From positions 1 to 44,189 of the IMG/VR virus record IMGVR_UViG_3300043436_005163: a stretch of 44,189 nt of DNA. The stretch is one strand, 5' to 3'. This DNA comes from a virus. The notes beneath the pieces were generated by a model. It ran no database searches, was not told the DNA's origin, and saw nothing but the letters and a program-made list of their open reading frames with translations. This document shows positions 1-9,158 of this stretch, in pieces. Position numbers and translations under genes: made by a program. Each line of letters begins with the position of its first letter. Position 1 is the stretch's first letter.

Positions 1-1
1 C

Positions 2-238
2 AAAGACAAAGTAAGAGAAATTATTTATAGGGATTTCTATGAAACTACTTATAAATATAAAGCAACTAAAAGCCGTCAAAACGCAGGTTTTGACAACTCT
101 GTTGGAGATTTTGATTACAGCGACATAACTCCGTTTGACCCAAGCAGTCAAGCAGTGAAGCCGTTTGTTCCGCCAACAGATTTTAATCCAGACATGCAAA
201 AGCCGTTTGGATCAGTACTAGATGCCCCTTTGGGCTAA
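2..238 (+). CDS. C-terminal end of probable tail assembly chaperone (partial)
   Basis: An open frame runs in from the left edge and stops at TAA 236-238, giving 78 visible residues. The end is rich in Pro, Phe and Asp (for example FDPSSQAVKPFVPPTDF) and low in hydrophobic core, which suits a flexible C-terminal extension. It lies 21 bases before the tape measure gene. In siphoviruses that slot is normally held by the tail assembly chaperones, whose longer form is often made by a programmed -1 frameshift. The slippery site, if any, would lie outside the window. The role is assigned by position only, since no diagnostic motif is visible. Confidence 0.6.
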   Translation, partial: KDKVREIIYRDFYETTYKYKATKSRQNAGFDNSVGDFDYSDITPFDPSSQAVKPFVPPTDFNPDMQKPFGSVLDAPLG

Positions 239-259
239 GAGATTAGGAGGTGATGGCGC

Positions 260-3133
260 ATGGCAATTGTTGGTGATGCATATGTAGTAGTTCGCGCCAT
301 CACTTCTAGTGTTGAAAGAGACATTCAAAAAGCTTTTAATGGTGTTGATAGAGTTGGTGAAAGAGCTGGAAAAGATTTATCTGATGGAGTAAATAGAGGT
401 TTTAGTAAATCTGGTAATAATTTTAATTTTATTACACCCCAATTTTTAGCAGAAGCAGATAGAGCTAGAGAAAGATTTTCTAGTTTAACAAGAGCTGGTT
501 TTTTCTTAGGTCCAATACTTACTTCATTAGGTGGGATTATTGGTCTTCTTGGTACAGGACTTATCTCTCTTACCTCGATAATTGGGGCTGCTGCCACTCC
601 AGCGTTAATTACTTTAGCTGGAGCATTCACAGCCGCGGGTCAAGCAGCAATAACATTAAGATTAGCATTTTCTGGAATTGCTAAAGCAGTACAAGCAGGA
701 AATAAGGCTTCTAAAAAAACGGTCTCTTCTATAAAATCAGAAGAATCTGCTCAAAGAAACTTACTAGCAGCGTATGAAAGATTAGCAGAAGCAAGAGAAA
801 CTGCAATTGAACAAATACAGCAACTAGGTTTTGATTCTGAGAACGCTGCAATATCAGAAAAAAGAGCTGCTTTAGAGTTAGAAAAAGCTCGTGAAACTCT
901 TGCTCGTGTTTCTGATTTACCACCTAACTCTCGTGCTCGTAAAGAAGCAGAACTTGCCTTTGCTGAAGCAGATTTAAATTATCGTAGAGCAATTGATCGT
1001 AATAATGACCTTAAAAAATCAGAAGCAGCAAATGCTAAATTAGGTCCAGATGTAAAGTCTCAGGTAGATGGAAGTAAGATAGTACTTGAGGCTACAAGAA
1101 ATGTAATAGAAGCAACTGAAGCACGAGACGCTGCCTTACAAGGTTCTGGAACAGATGCCTACCAAGATGCTTTATCTGGTTTATCAAAAGAAGCTCAGAA
1201 TTTTGTTAAATACTTGGTTTCTATACAATCAGAGTTTAAAAAACTAAGTTCTGCTGCTGGACAAAGACTTTTTCCTCAACTAGAAATAGCAATAGATAAC
1301 TTAGTAAAGAATCTATTTCCTGCTTTAAGACCTCTTCTTACCGCAACTGGAGATGTTTTAGGTAAAGTAGCAATAAGAATTTCTGAGGTCGTGACAAGCT
1401 CAGAGAACATAAGAAGACTAGAGTCCATATGGAAAACAAACAATAAATTTATCGACAATCTTGGTAGTGCAGTAGGCAATCTCTATGAAGGATTTTTAAT
1501 TCTTCTAAAAGCTGCTAAACCATTAATTGATGCTTTTGGTGAGTTTTTAAAAAATACAACAGAATCTTGGAAAGAAACTCGAAAACTTGACGAGGCAACT
1601 GGGAAACTTACAGAACGTTTTAAGATTGCTCAGGGCATATTAAAAGATTTAGGTACCATTCTTGGAAACGTTTTTGGTGGATTTCAAAATCTTGTACAAG
1701 CAAACGTGGGTCCTGGAAGCGCTGGAGAGATTTTCTTAGAGTACTTTAAGGACATATCTTTAGCCTTTAAAAATCTAGAAACTATTGATGGTAGACCTAT
1801 AAGAGAGTTTTTTGCTGATGCAGCAGAAAATGGAACAAAACTTTTAAGTCTTCTTGGAAATATTCTAGGAGGATTTATAACTCTTGCTGATAACCCAGAA
1901 CTAGGAGTTTTCTTAGGTCAACTAAATGAAGTTACAGATATCTTCCAAGAAATAGGTGAAGATATAAGCAATGCTTTGCCTTCTTTTGGTGAATTTTTAA
2001 TAACATTTGCCGAATTTGTAAAACTAGTTACCGAATCTGGCTCTATAAAAATATTTTTTAATACTTTAACCAGTGTTTTAGAGACTTTAAACAAAATTTT
2101 AGAAAGTCCTGTAGGGCAATTCTTTTTAAAACTTTCAGCTGCTATACTTCCAGTGCTAGGTGCTCTTGGTCTAATAGGTAAAATAAGTGGATTTGCTTTT
2201 AAAGTAGCTGTAAGTGGAATACTTGTACTAACTAGAACATTAGGAGTTTTAACTGGTTCAGCCAAATTAGCTGCTTTAACTACAAGTACTTTACAAGCAA
2301 AAATATTATCTCTTGCAGCTTCAGCTGTCAAAGTTGCTAGAACAGCAATGGTTCAGTTGGTAAAAGCAATAGGTACATCTCTTGTAGCTGCTTTTAGAGG
2401 TTTAGGGGCTGCCATTGCGGCAAACCCTCTTGGACTTTTTCTAACCGTAGTCGGTCTTGTACTTGCAGCTATCGGGATACTTTATACAAAAAGTGAGACG
2501 TTTAGAAATCTTGTTAATGGTATAGGTACAGCAATAAAAAATGCTTTTTCAGGAACAATTGATTTCTTAAAGAACAACTGGCCTATGATACTTTCTATTC
2601 TTACAGGTCCTATTGGTGCTGCAGTTATTGCAATAGCACGAAATTGGGACAGCATTATCTCTACTATTAGAGCTCTTCCTGGTCGCATAAGGGCTGCGGC
2701 AAGTGGTCTCTGGGATGGGATAAAAGACTCATTTAAACTTGCTATAAATTACATTATTGGAAGATGGAATGCTCTTCAATTTAATTTAAGATTTCCAGAT
2801 AAAATTTTTGGGATTCCATTAGGACCTCTTGCTGGAAGAGGCTTTACGTTAGATACTCCAGATATTAAACCTCTTGCAAAAGGCGGAATTGTTATGCCTT
2901 CTGCTGGTGGAACTCTTGCCACAATTGGTGAAGCAGGACGCCCTGAGCGTGTAGAACCACTTGACCCAGATGGTTTATCAAAGCGTGATAAAGCAATGAT
3001 TGAAATGCTATCTGGTGGAAGAGGTTCTGGAATTAACATAACAATTAATCCTTCTGCTGGTATGGATGAAAGAGAGCTTGCATCCATTGTTTCTCGTCAG
3101 ATTGCCTTCCAACTTCGTAAGGGAGCAGCTTAA
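260..3133 (+). CDS. tape measure protein
   Basis: This 957-residue protein should line the tail tube, set tail length and take part in DNA ejection. Evidence is its size, its place between the chaperone slot and tail-tip genes, and its composition: a helical, Ala/Glu/Lys-rich coiled-coil stretch at about residues 155-300, and several hydrophobic segments (about 80-135, and roughly 635-770). The C-terminal KGGIVMPSAGG...TIGEAGRPERVEPL pattern is typical of actinophage tape measures. The start is fixed by a strong AGGAGGTGA ribosome site at 245-253. The stop overlaps the next start (TAATG). With the usual rule of about 1.5 angstrom per residue, the tail would be near 140 nm (inference). Confidence 0.93.
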   Translation: MAIVGDAYVVVRAITSSVERDIQKAFNGVDRVGERAGKDLSDGVNRGFSKSGNNFNFITPQFLAEADRARERFSSLTRAGFFLGPILTSLGGIIGLLGTGLISLTSIIGAAATPALITLAGAFTAAGQAAITLRLAFSGIAKAVQAGNKASKKTVSSIKSEESAQRNLLAAYERLAEARETAIEQIQQLGFDSENAAISEKRAALELEKARETLARVSDLPPNSRARKEAELAFAEADLNYRRAIDRNNDLKKSEAANAKLGPDVKSQVDGSKIVLEATRNVIEATEARDAALQGSGTDAYQDALSGLSKEAQNFVKYLVSIQSEFKKLSSAAGQRLFPQLEIAIDNLVKNLFPALRPLLTATGDVLGKVAIRISEVVTSSENIRRLESIWKTNNKFIDNLGSAVGNLYEGFLILLKAAKPLIDAFGEFLKNTTESWKETRKLDEATGKLTERFKIAQGILKDLGTILGNVFGGFQNLVQANVGPGSAGEIFLEYFKDISLAFKNLETIDGRPIREFFADAAENGTKLLSLLGNILGGFITLADNPELGVFLGQLNEVTDIFQEIGEDISNALPSFGEFLITFAEFVKLVTESGSIKIFFNTLTSVLETLNKILESPVGQFFLKLSAAILPVLGALGLIGKISGFAFKVAVSGILVLTRTLGVLTGSAKLAALTTSTLQAKILSLAASAVKVARTAMVQLVKAIGTSLVAAFRGLGAAIAANPLGLFLTVVGLVLAAIGILYTKSETFRNLVNGIGTAIKNAFSGTIDFLKNNWPMILSILTGPIGAAVIAIARNWDSIISTIRALPGRIRAAASGLWDGIKDSFKLAINYIIGRWNALQFNLRFPDKIFGIPLGPLAGRGFTLDTPDIKPLAKGGIVMPSAGGTLATIGEAGRPERVEPLDPDGLSKRDKAMIEMLSGGRGSGINITINPSAGMDERELASIVSRQIAFQLRKGAA

Positions 3134-5274
3134 TGAGTCGCTCAAATCTGTTTACAAACCCTACCTACCAAACTAACACTACTGGCTGGTCTGCTGCTCA
3201 GAATCTAAACAAAAGAATTATTAACTCTCAGAGAAGTTCTACTACTGCAACAATAACTACCAGCACTGATCATGGATTTTTAGTTGGTGACACTGTAACC
3301 ATTTCTGGGACAAATGGAAACTCCGCCCTTCACGGTACTTACACAATTACAGCAGTGCCAACTTCAGTAACATTTAGATACACAACTTCCACAAGTGGAA
3401 CAATTACATCGGCACCAGATACAGGAACTGCCACTGTTTTTGGGTTAGCACCTTCTACAAATACAAAAAATATTAGTAATTCTGAAAGAACTAGTACAAC
3501 AGCACTTATAACTACTTCAGCAGCCCACGGCTTCGTAGTAGGAGATGTTGTAACTATTGCTGGAACTAATGGCAATACCCCATTGCACGGAACTTACACA
3601 ATTACAGGGGTTCCTAGCGATACTACTTTTACTTACACAACTTCAACTTCTGGCAGTATTACTTCCGCGGCCGACACTGGTACAGCAGTAGTTGCAACAA
3701 CCTCTATTTCAGTAACTTCCTCTGACTATTTTGTCGGTTCCTCGTCTTTAGAAATAACCAAGTCTGCTCAAGCAAACTCTGGAGTAATTACTACAAATAG
3801 AATTGCTACTACAGCGCTATCTAGTTATTCCATTTCTGGGTATATAAAAGTCCCAAGCGGTCAAGAAAGTGGCTCTTTTAGTATTAAAGCAATTTGGTAC
3901 AACGCTTCTACTTCTGGTTCTATAGTTTCTATAAGTAATAACACTGCTACATCTTCAACTAATTCTTCTGGGTGGAAGCGAGTTACAGCAGTATTTACTG
4001 CTCCTGCAACATCTACTCACGCTAACTTTGCTTTTATTCAAACTACTGCTGGAACTACAGCAAAAACTTTTTTACTTGATGCTGTTTTATTAGAAAAATC
4101 TGCTTCAGTAGGAGAGTTTTTTACTAACTCTAATCAATCTAATGAAACTTCAAAGGTAAACCTTGCTTTAACTCCACTTCCACAGCCTCATCTAACTGGA
4201 ATGAAGTTACAGGCAGATATATCGCTCAATGACTTTACATTTAATACAATTGATGAATACGGGGTTGTTTGGGTAGTTACTGACCTTGGTGGTTGGTGGC
4301 AACCTCCTTCAGCTGAAGTTCCTGATATTGCTAGAGGCTGGGGAGACGGCTCTTATGATGTTAAAGGTAGATACAACGCAAGAGATATAACTTTTGAAGG
4401 CGTTATTTTAACTCCAGACCCTTCTTTGCTTGCTGCTGCTAGAGATAGATTAGTTGCTGCTACAAACTTAGTTTATTCTGGAGCATGGCTTAAAACAAAT
4501 GAAGGTTCTTCTGTCAGAGCATCCTATGTAAGACTAAGTGGTGATGTTGAAATTCAAACAGTAAATGCTCGTGGTCGAACTGAGTTTTCTATCGGTCTTA
4601 GGGCAGCGGACCCAATAAAGTACAAGTGGAATACTGCAGACCCAACATACGGGTATAACAACACATTAATTACCTGCAGAGGCAGCTCTACTTCTGAAGA
4701 TGGAACAGAGATTATTGAAAATGAAGGAAACTTTCCAGTTAGCGTATATCTAACAATCACTGGTCCACTTACTGGTCCAGCAATTATTTCTAATGACACT
4801 ACCGAAGAATTTATTACTATAACAGATACACTAAGAGCAGAAACCACTAAAACAATTAATAACAGAGGATTAACTGATAATTTAGTTACAATCTCTACAA
4901 CTACTACTCATGGAATGATTGCTGGTGACGTTGTCACCATCTCTGGTCTTGGTTCGCCATATGATGGAGTTGTCACTGTTCTAAGTACCCCTACAACTAG
5001 CACATTTACATATGAAACAGTTGGTTCTAATGTTGCCTACGGAGCTGCAAGTGGAAGCGTTGTATATGGTCCCGATGTTTTAGAAATTGATACATATGAT
5101 AGGTCTGTATTTTTAAATGGCGCATATTCTGGAGCAAGGTCTAAGTTAGAAGTGTATAACAACTGGATTAATCTATATCCAGGTAATAATACAATTAGTT
5201 TTTTTGACGAAGGCAATACTGTTAACCCCACAGCGACGCTATCTGTAGACTATAGGTCTGGGTGGCTTTCTTAA
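3133..5274 (+). CDS. distal tail (Dit)-like minor tail protein with inserted beta modules
   Basis: This 713-residue tail-tip protein directly follows the tape measure, as Dit proteins do. Residues about 1-25 and 190-330 look like a lectin-type beta-sandwich of the carbohydrate-binding kind found in minor tail proteins. Residues about 355-500 carry the Dit-like core (DEYGVVWVVT, then GRYNARDITFEGVIL, then FSIGLRAADPIKYKW). A second tail domain spans about 535-713 (IDTYDRSVFLNG, LYPGNNTISF). Three copies of a roughly 75-residue module with the signature HGF.VGD.VTI.G...GTYTIT.VP..TTF.Y lie at about 28-103, 112-188 and 573-647. The third interrupts the C-terminal domain. The modules recall the E1-FCCH-like fold often reported in phage structural proteins (from memory). 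Translation is probably coupled to the upstream gene through TAATG. Confidence 0.82.
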   Translation: MSRSNLFTNPTYQTNTTGWSAAQNLNKRIINSQRSSTTATITTSTDHGFLVGDTVTISGTNGNSALHGTYTITAVPTSVTFRYTTSTSGTITSAPDTGTATVFGLAPSTNTKNISNSERTSTTALITTSAAHGFVVGDVVTIAGTNGNTPLHGTYTITGVPSDTTFTYTTSTSGSITSAADTGTAVVATTSISVTSSDYFVGSSSLEITKSAQANSGVITTNRIATTALSSYSISGYIKVPSGQESGSFSIKAIWYNASTSGSIVSISNNTATSSTNSSGWKRVTAVFTAPATSTHANFAFIQTTAGTTAKTFLLDAVLLEKSASVGEFFTNSNQSNETSKVNLALTPLPQPHLTGMKLQADISLNDFTFNTIDEYGVVWVVTDLGGWWQPPSAEVPDIARGWGDGSYDVKGRYNARDITFEGVILTPDPSLLAAARDRLVAATNLVYSGAWLKTNEGSSVRASYVRLSGDVEIQTVNARGRTEFSIGLRAADPIKYKWNTADPTYGYNNTLITCRGSSTSEDGTEIIENEGNFPVSVYLTITGPLTGPAIISNDTTEEFITITDTLRAETTKTINNRGLTDNLVTISTTTTHGMIAGDVVTISGLGSPYDGVVTVLSTPTTSTFTYETVGSNVAYGAASGSVVYGPDVLEIDTYDRSVFLNGAYSGARSKLEVYNNWINLYPGNNTISFFDEGNTVNPTATLSVDYRSGWLS

Positions 5275-5298
5275 GCCCTAAACTTAAGGAACATAAAA

Positions 5299-7929
5299 AT
5301 GACAATTCATGAAATTACACCAGCAGAGTATAGATATTATGCTGTTGACATTATTACAAATAATATATTAGGTGAAATCCCTTTTACAGATGTTACATAC
5401 CAAAGAGCCTTAAGTAAGGCTGGGTCATTTTCTGGCTCTGTACCTGTAATAGAGGCAACTGCAGATTTTAATTTATATGAAAATACAATGCCAGGAAAAA
5501 CAGCGATATACATTCTTAGAAATGGTGTTTGCGTCTGGGGTGGGATTATATGGAGTAGAAGTTATTCTCCTCAAAATAAAACTTTAACTGTAGATGGCGC
5601 TGAGTTTATAAGTTATTTGTACCACAGAGCAGTGTGGCAAACTCTTTATTATGGTAGCGAGCCTTATTACTGCACCGAGTATGAAGCATCGGCTGGAACT
5701 GCAACAATTTATACAAATACAGCCCATGAATTTGCAGTGGGAGACACTGTAGAAGTTTACGCACTAAATTCTGCATTAAACGGTGTTCATACCATCACTG
5801 CAGTTCCATCTTTGGCAAGTTTTTCATTTGCAAGTAGTGCTACTTTATCTCTTAGTAGGTCAGACATAGGTCAGGCTCGTTCTGTAGTTGACTCTTACGA
5901 TGTTGCTAGAGATATTTTAGGATGGTTAAATGATGATTTTAGTGCAAATGAGTTTATCAACGACGAGGTAACCCCTGCAACAGATTTAGAGTACACAGTA
6001 ACTAATAAAGTGTGCGTTTCTGACACTGCTACATTAACTACGTCTGAAGTTCACGATTTAATTGAAGGTCAACTAGTAGAAATAGTTGCAGTTGACGGTG
6101 TTTTAGATGGATTTAGGACAATAACTGCTATTCCAACTACTACTAGCTTTAGTTTTGTTGTTACAGGCGCTGGAAATATATCTTCTGCTGCTGTAACACC
6201 CTATACGTCCTATGATGTTACTTCCAAAACAATATCTACTATTACTTTATCTATCTCTAACAAACAAGTTACAGACAATATTGCTACATTAACAACTTCT
6301 ACTGAGCATGGGCTTGCAGTAGGAGATTATGTAAGCGTTTCTAAGTTAGATAATATAGTTTCTTATAACAAAACTGCCACTGCTTCTTCAGGCTCTACAA
6401 GTATGACAGTTACAGATGCCTCGAACATAAGCCCAGGCATGTTGGTCTCGATTACTGGAAAGTTAAGTGCAAATACTATTGTTCAAAAAGTAGTTGGCAC
6501 AACAGTGACTCTAAACAAACCTACTTTGGCAGCAATCTCATCTGAATCAGTTACTTTTACAGTTCAAGCAGTGCTAAACGGTACTCATATAGTAGTTGAT
6601 GTTCCAACTAACTCTTCTTTTAGTTATCCAGTAGACAACCCTGACACAGCAATCACCGCGGTGGTAGTAGGGGAGGCTTCTTACAAAACAGTGACATTAA
6701 CTACTAGTTCTGTTCACAATTTAACTGCTGGAAAAAGCATTGTTGTTGAAAATGTTGGGTCTGATTATGATGGAGTAAGCATAGTTACAGTAGTTCCAGA
6801 TACACGAACACTTAGATATAATAAATATTCCGTTTTAAATTATGCGACTTCAGCAGTATACGGTGGAACTGTTTCTTGGGGAGCAAGAGCAGTTGCTGGA
6901 ACCTACGGGTCATACTCCTCAAACTCTGATATTGCTATTACTTCTACAGCGGACTTGAGTGGTAAGTATTTAGGCTCTACTCAAAGTGTTTTTAGAGGGT
7001 CTGACTTAAGAATGTTTGGAGAAATCTTAGAAGATTTTGCTAAAGAATTAGATGGTTTCGAGTACAGAATAGATTGTGATTTTCAGAATAATCAATTTAC
7101 AAGAAGTTTTGCTTTTGTTCCCTTTAAGACTCCTCCAGAAAAAATAGCAGTAACTAATAAACAATTAACATCTAATATTGCTACAGTAACTACAGAGACT
7201 ATCCATAATCTATCTGTCGGGGATGAAGTAGTTCTTACGGATGTAGGACTATCTTTCGATGGGACTGTTGTAGTGGTCAGTGTGCCCACAACTACTACTT
7301 TTACTTTCTATTCATACAATAATAATGTACCTTCCACCGCTTGCGAAGGATATATTGGCATAGTTCTACCGCTAAGTGCTCTCGGTGCTGACCAAAACGT
7401 TTTTGAGTATCCAGGTAATGTATTTGAATTTACTTTAAATGAAAATGCAGAAAACTCCGCTACCCGCATGTGGGTAGGAGGAAATGCAGATAGTTTAGAT
7501 GGAACAGCAAGTCAACCATATGCAGCAGCTACTGATACATCCTTGCTAAAACAAGGGTGGCCTATTTTAGACCAAATAGAAGAAAAAAATGATGTCAATA
7601 CTGTTGCTGCTGGTAAAGAAGCTTTGTATTCATATGCTCAGGACTTTCTTGGGGAATCTAGACCGCCAGAGGCTATCTTTACTATTTCTGTAAATGGTTC
7701 TATAGATCCTGTAGTTGGAAGTTATCTGCCAGGAGACTGGTGTTCAATAATAATTGATGACGAGTTTGTTAGAATGCGTTTAGCAAATGATTTAGAGCCT
7801 AGAGGCGATGTTATTGTTAGAAAAATTATTAGTTACAGCGTCAGCGTCCCAGAGACACCAGCATTTCCAGAGACAGTAACATTAGAACTTATAGACGAAT
7901 GGAAGGAGGACAGAAAAAATGACAAGTAG
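5299..7929 (+). CDS. baseplate hub / tail-associated protein (ReqiPepy6 Gp37-like) with five inserted modules
   Basis: This 876-residue protein occupies the hub (Tal/gp27-like) slot after Dit. The N-terminus (YRYYAVDIITNNILGEIPF...RALSKAGSFSGSVPV...GKTAIYILRNGVCVWGGIIW) matches the actinophage hub family from memory. Core segments recur at about 540-610 (RGSDLRMFGEILEDFAKELDG) and 690-876 (LENVFEFTL-like strands, LELIDEW). The core is interrupted by five copies of the HGL.VGD.V module seen in the preceding gene, at about 122-190, 234-300, 318-458, 460-525 and 617-688. The third copy is itself split by a different small beta module at about 353-424. Without the inserts the hub would be near 450 residues. 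The ribosome site AAGGA at 5286-5290 sets the start. The last 11 bases overlap the next gene. Confidence 0.82.
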   Translation: MTIHEITPAEYRYYAVDIITNNILGEIPFTDVTYQRALSKAGSFSGSVPVIEATADFNLYENTMPGKTAIYILRNGVCVWGGIIWSRSYSPQNKTLTVDGAEFISYLYHRAVWQTLYYGSEPYYCTEYEASAGTATIYTNTAHEFAVGDTVEVYALNSALNGVHTITAVPSLASFSFASSATLSLSRSDIGQARSVVDSYDVARDILGWLNDDFSANEFINDEVTPATDLEYTVTNKVCVSDTATLTTSEVHDLIEGQLVEIVAVDGVLDGFRTITAIPTTTSFSFVVTGAGNISSAAVTPYTSYDVTSKTISTITLSISNKQVTDNIATLTTSTEHGLAVGDYVSVSKLDNIVSYNKTATASSGSTSMTVTDASNISPGMLVSITGKLSANTIVQKVVGTTVTLNKPTLAAISSESVTFTVQAVLNGTHIVVDVPTNSSFSYPVDNPDTAITAVVVGEASYKTVTLTTSSVHNLTAGKSIVVENVGSDYDGVSIVTVVPDTRTLRYNKYSVLNYATSAVYGGTVSWGARAVAGTYGSYSSNSDIAITSTADLSGKYLGSTQSVFRGSDLRMFGEILEDFAKELDGFEYRIDCDFQNNQFTRSFAFVPFKTPPEKIAVTNKQLTSNIATVTTETIHNLSVGDEVVLTDVGLSFDGTVVVVSVPTTTTFTFYSYNNNVPSTACEGYIGIVLPLSALGADQNVFEYPGNVFEFTLNENAENSATRMWVGGNADSLDGTASQPYAAATDTSLLKQGWPILDQIEEKNDVNTVAAGKEALYSYAQDFLGESRPPEAIFTISVNGSIDPVVGSYLPGDWCSIIIDDEFVRMRLANDLEPRGDVIVRKIISYSVSVPETPAFPETVTLELIDEWKEDRKNDK

Positions 7930-9154
7930 AAGAAGAAACAGTAATAAAAATTTAGGTAATAGTATCTCTGATGTTAGACGTAGACTTAAGTACTTAGAAC
8001 GCAAGCCTATTAGAACAAAACTGCAAAAAAGAGTTATTAATGCTGCTGCTATAGCCCCTAGTAGTATTACCGCAGATGAAGTTGATTTTGGTACTACTGT
8101 AATAACTACAGAAAATCCTGCAGATGTAATTGATAATCCAAAAGACGGATTATTAGTTGTAGACCCTGATACAGGCGGAGGTCAACTGTATAGTGAAGAA
8201 GAGGGAGATTATGTAGAGATAACAGATGCCACTGCTCGGGCAACAGCAGATGGAAAAAACACCATCTACTCGCAAACAACTGCACCTTCTTCTGGTTCTT
8301 TAAAGATAAACGATATCTGGTATGACACAGATGATGGAAACAAACTTTATGTATGGAATGGCACTGCTTGGGTAAATATTCAGGATACAGCAATTGCTGC
8401 CGCCGCCGCCGCTGCAAGCGCTGCACAAACCACGGCAGATGGAAAAAATAAGGTATATCGTCAAAATTCAACCCCAACGGGGACATTTGCAACAGGTGAT
8501 TTGTGGTTTGATACTGCAAACGGAGATCGTATCTCTAGGTGGTCAGGAAGTGCTTGGGTTCAGTACGGTCTTGGTTATCAAGCAATATCTAGCATTGATG
8601 CTGGAACAATTTCGGTTGGCACTCTTAATGCCGCACGTATTGCAGCAAATAGTCTTGATGTAAGTGTTTTACAGGCTGGAACACTTAGAGCAGGAACAAT
8701 TTATACAGGAGATATTGTTGCATCACAGATAACATCAGGGACTATAAGTGGAAACTTTATTAGTGGCGGAACAATTTCAGGCTCTACTATTCAACTTGCT
8801 GCTGGAAGTGCAGGCGGTCAGTTTACACTTACAAATACCTTGCTATACAACAGCCCTAGCCTAACTTGGGGTCCAACAGCCTCCCCATATTTTGAGATTT
8901 ATCAGTTCGGTGGAGGCACTGCAACAGTAATTAACGCCGATGGCCAGTCAGGCGATGGATATTTGTTTATTAACGCAGGAGTGCGAATCGAGCTTCAAGC
9001 TTCTGAAGTGCATTCTCTTTATACAATTAAGATGCCATCTGCCTCATCGTCTGCTTCATACGGAACAGCAGGTCTTAGAAATATATACCCAACTGCAACT
9101 GCAGGAACTCCTTCAGGTGGATCTGACGGAGATATAGTAGTGGTGTACACATAA
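7919..9154 (+). CDS. minor tail protein with GDxWFD modules and beta-helix-like stalk
   Basis: This 411-residue structural protein is probably part of the tail tip or central fibre. The first 45 residues are very basic (MTSRRRNSNKN...RRRLKYLERK). Two copies of a small module, T.P..G....DIWYDT..GNKLYVWNGTAWV (about 120-150 and 180-210), are separated by an Ala-rich linker (AAAAAAASAAQTTADGK). Residues about 225-300 form a regular pattern (GTISVGTLNAARI, GTLRAGTIYTGDI, SGTISGNFISGGTISGS) that suggests a beta-helical shaft. The C-terminus is Gly/Ser/Ala-rich. The start is supported by GGAAGGAGGA at 7901-7910, which lies inside the end of the hub gene, so the two are co-translated. Confidence 0.78.
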   Translation: MTSRRRNSNKNLGNSISDVRRRLKYLERKPIRTKLQKRVINAAAIAPSSITADEVDFGTTVITTENPADVIDNPKDGLLVVDPDTGGGQLYSEEEGDYVEITDATARATADGKNTIYSQTTAPSSGSLKINDIWYDTDDGNKLYVWNGTAWVNIQDTAIAAAAAAASAAQTTADGKNKVYRQNSTPTGTFATGDLWFDTANGDRISRWSGSAWVQYGLGYQAISSIDAGTISVGTLNAARIAANSLDVSVLQAGTLRAGTIYTGDIVASQITSGTISGNFISGGTISGSTIQLAAGSAGGQFTLTNTLLYNSPSLTWGPTASPYFEIYQFGGGTATVINADGQSGDGYLFINAGVRIELQASEVHSLYTIKMPSASSSASYGTAGLRNIYPTATAGTPSGGSDGDIVVVYT

Positions 9155-9158
9155 TCCC

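Noticed and set aside
8106-8663. Extra open frames on both strands inside the minor tail gene
   Set aside because: Gln/Leu/His-rich shadow translations of the real gene, without ribosome sites.
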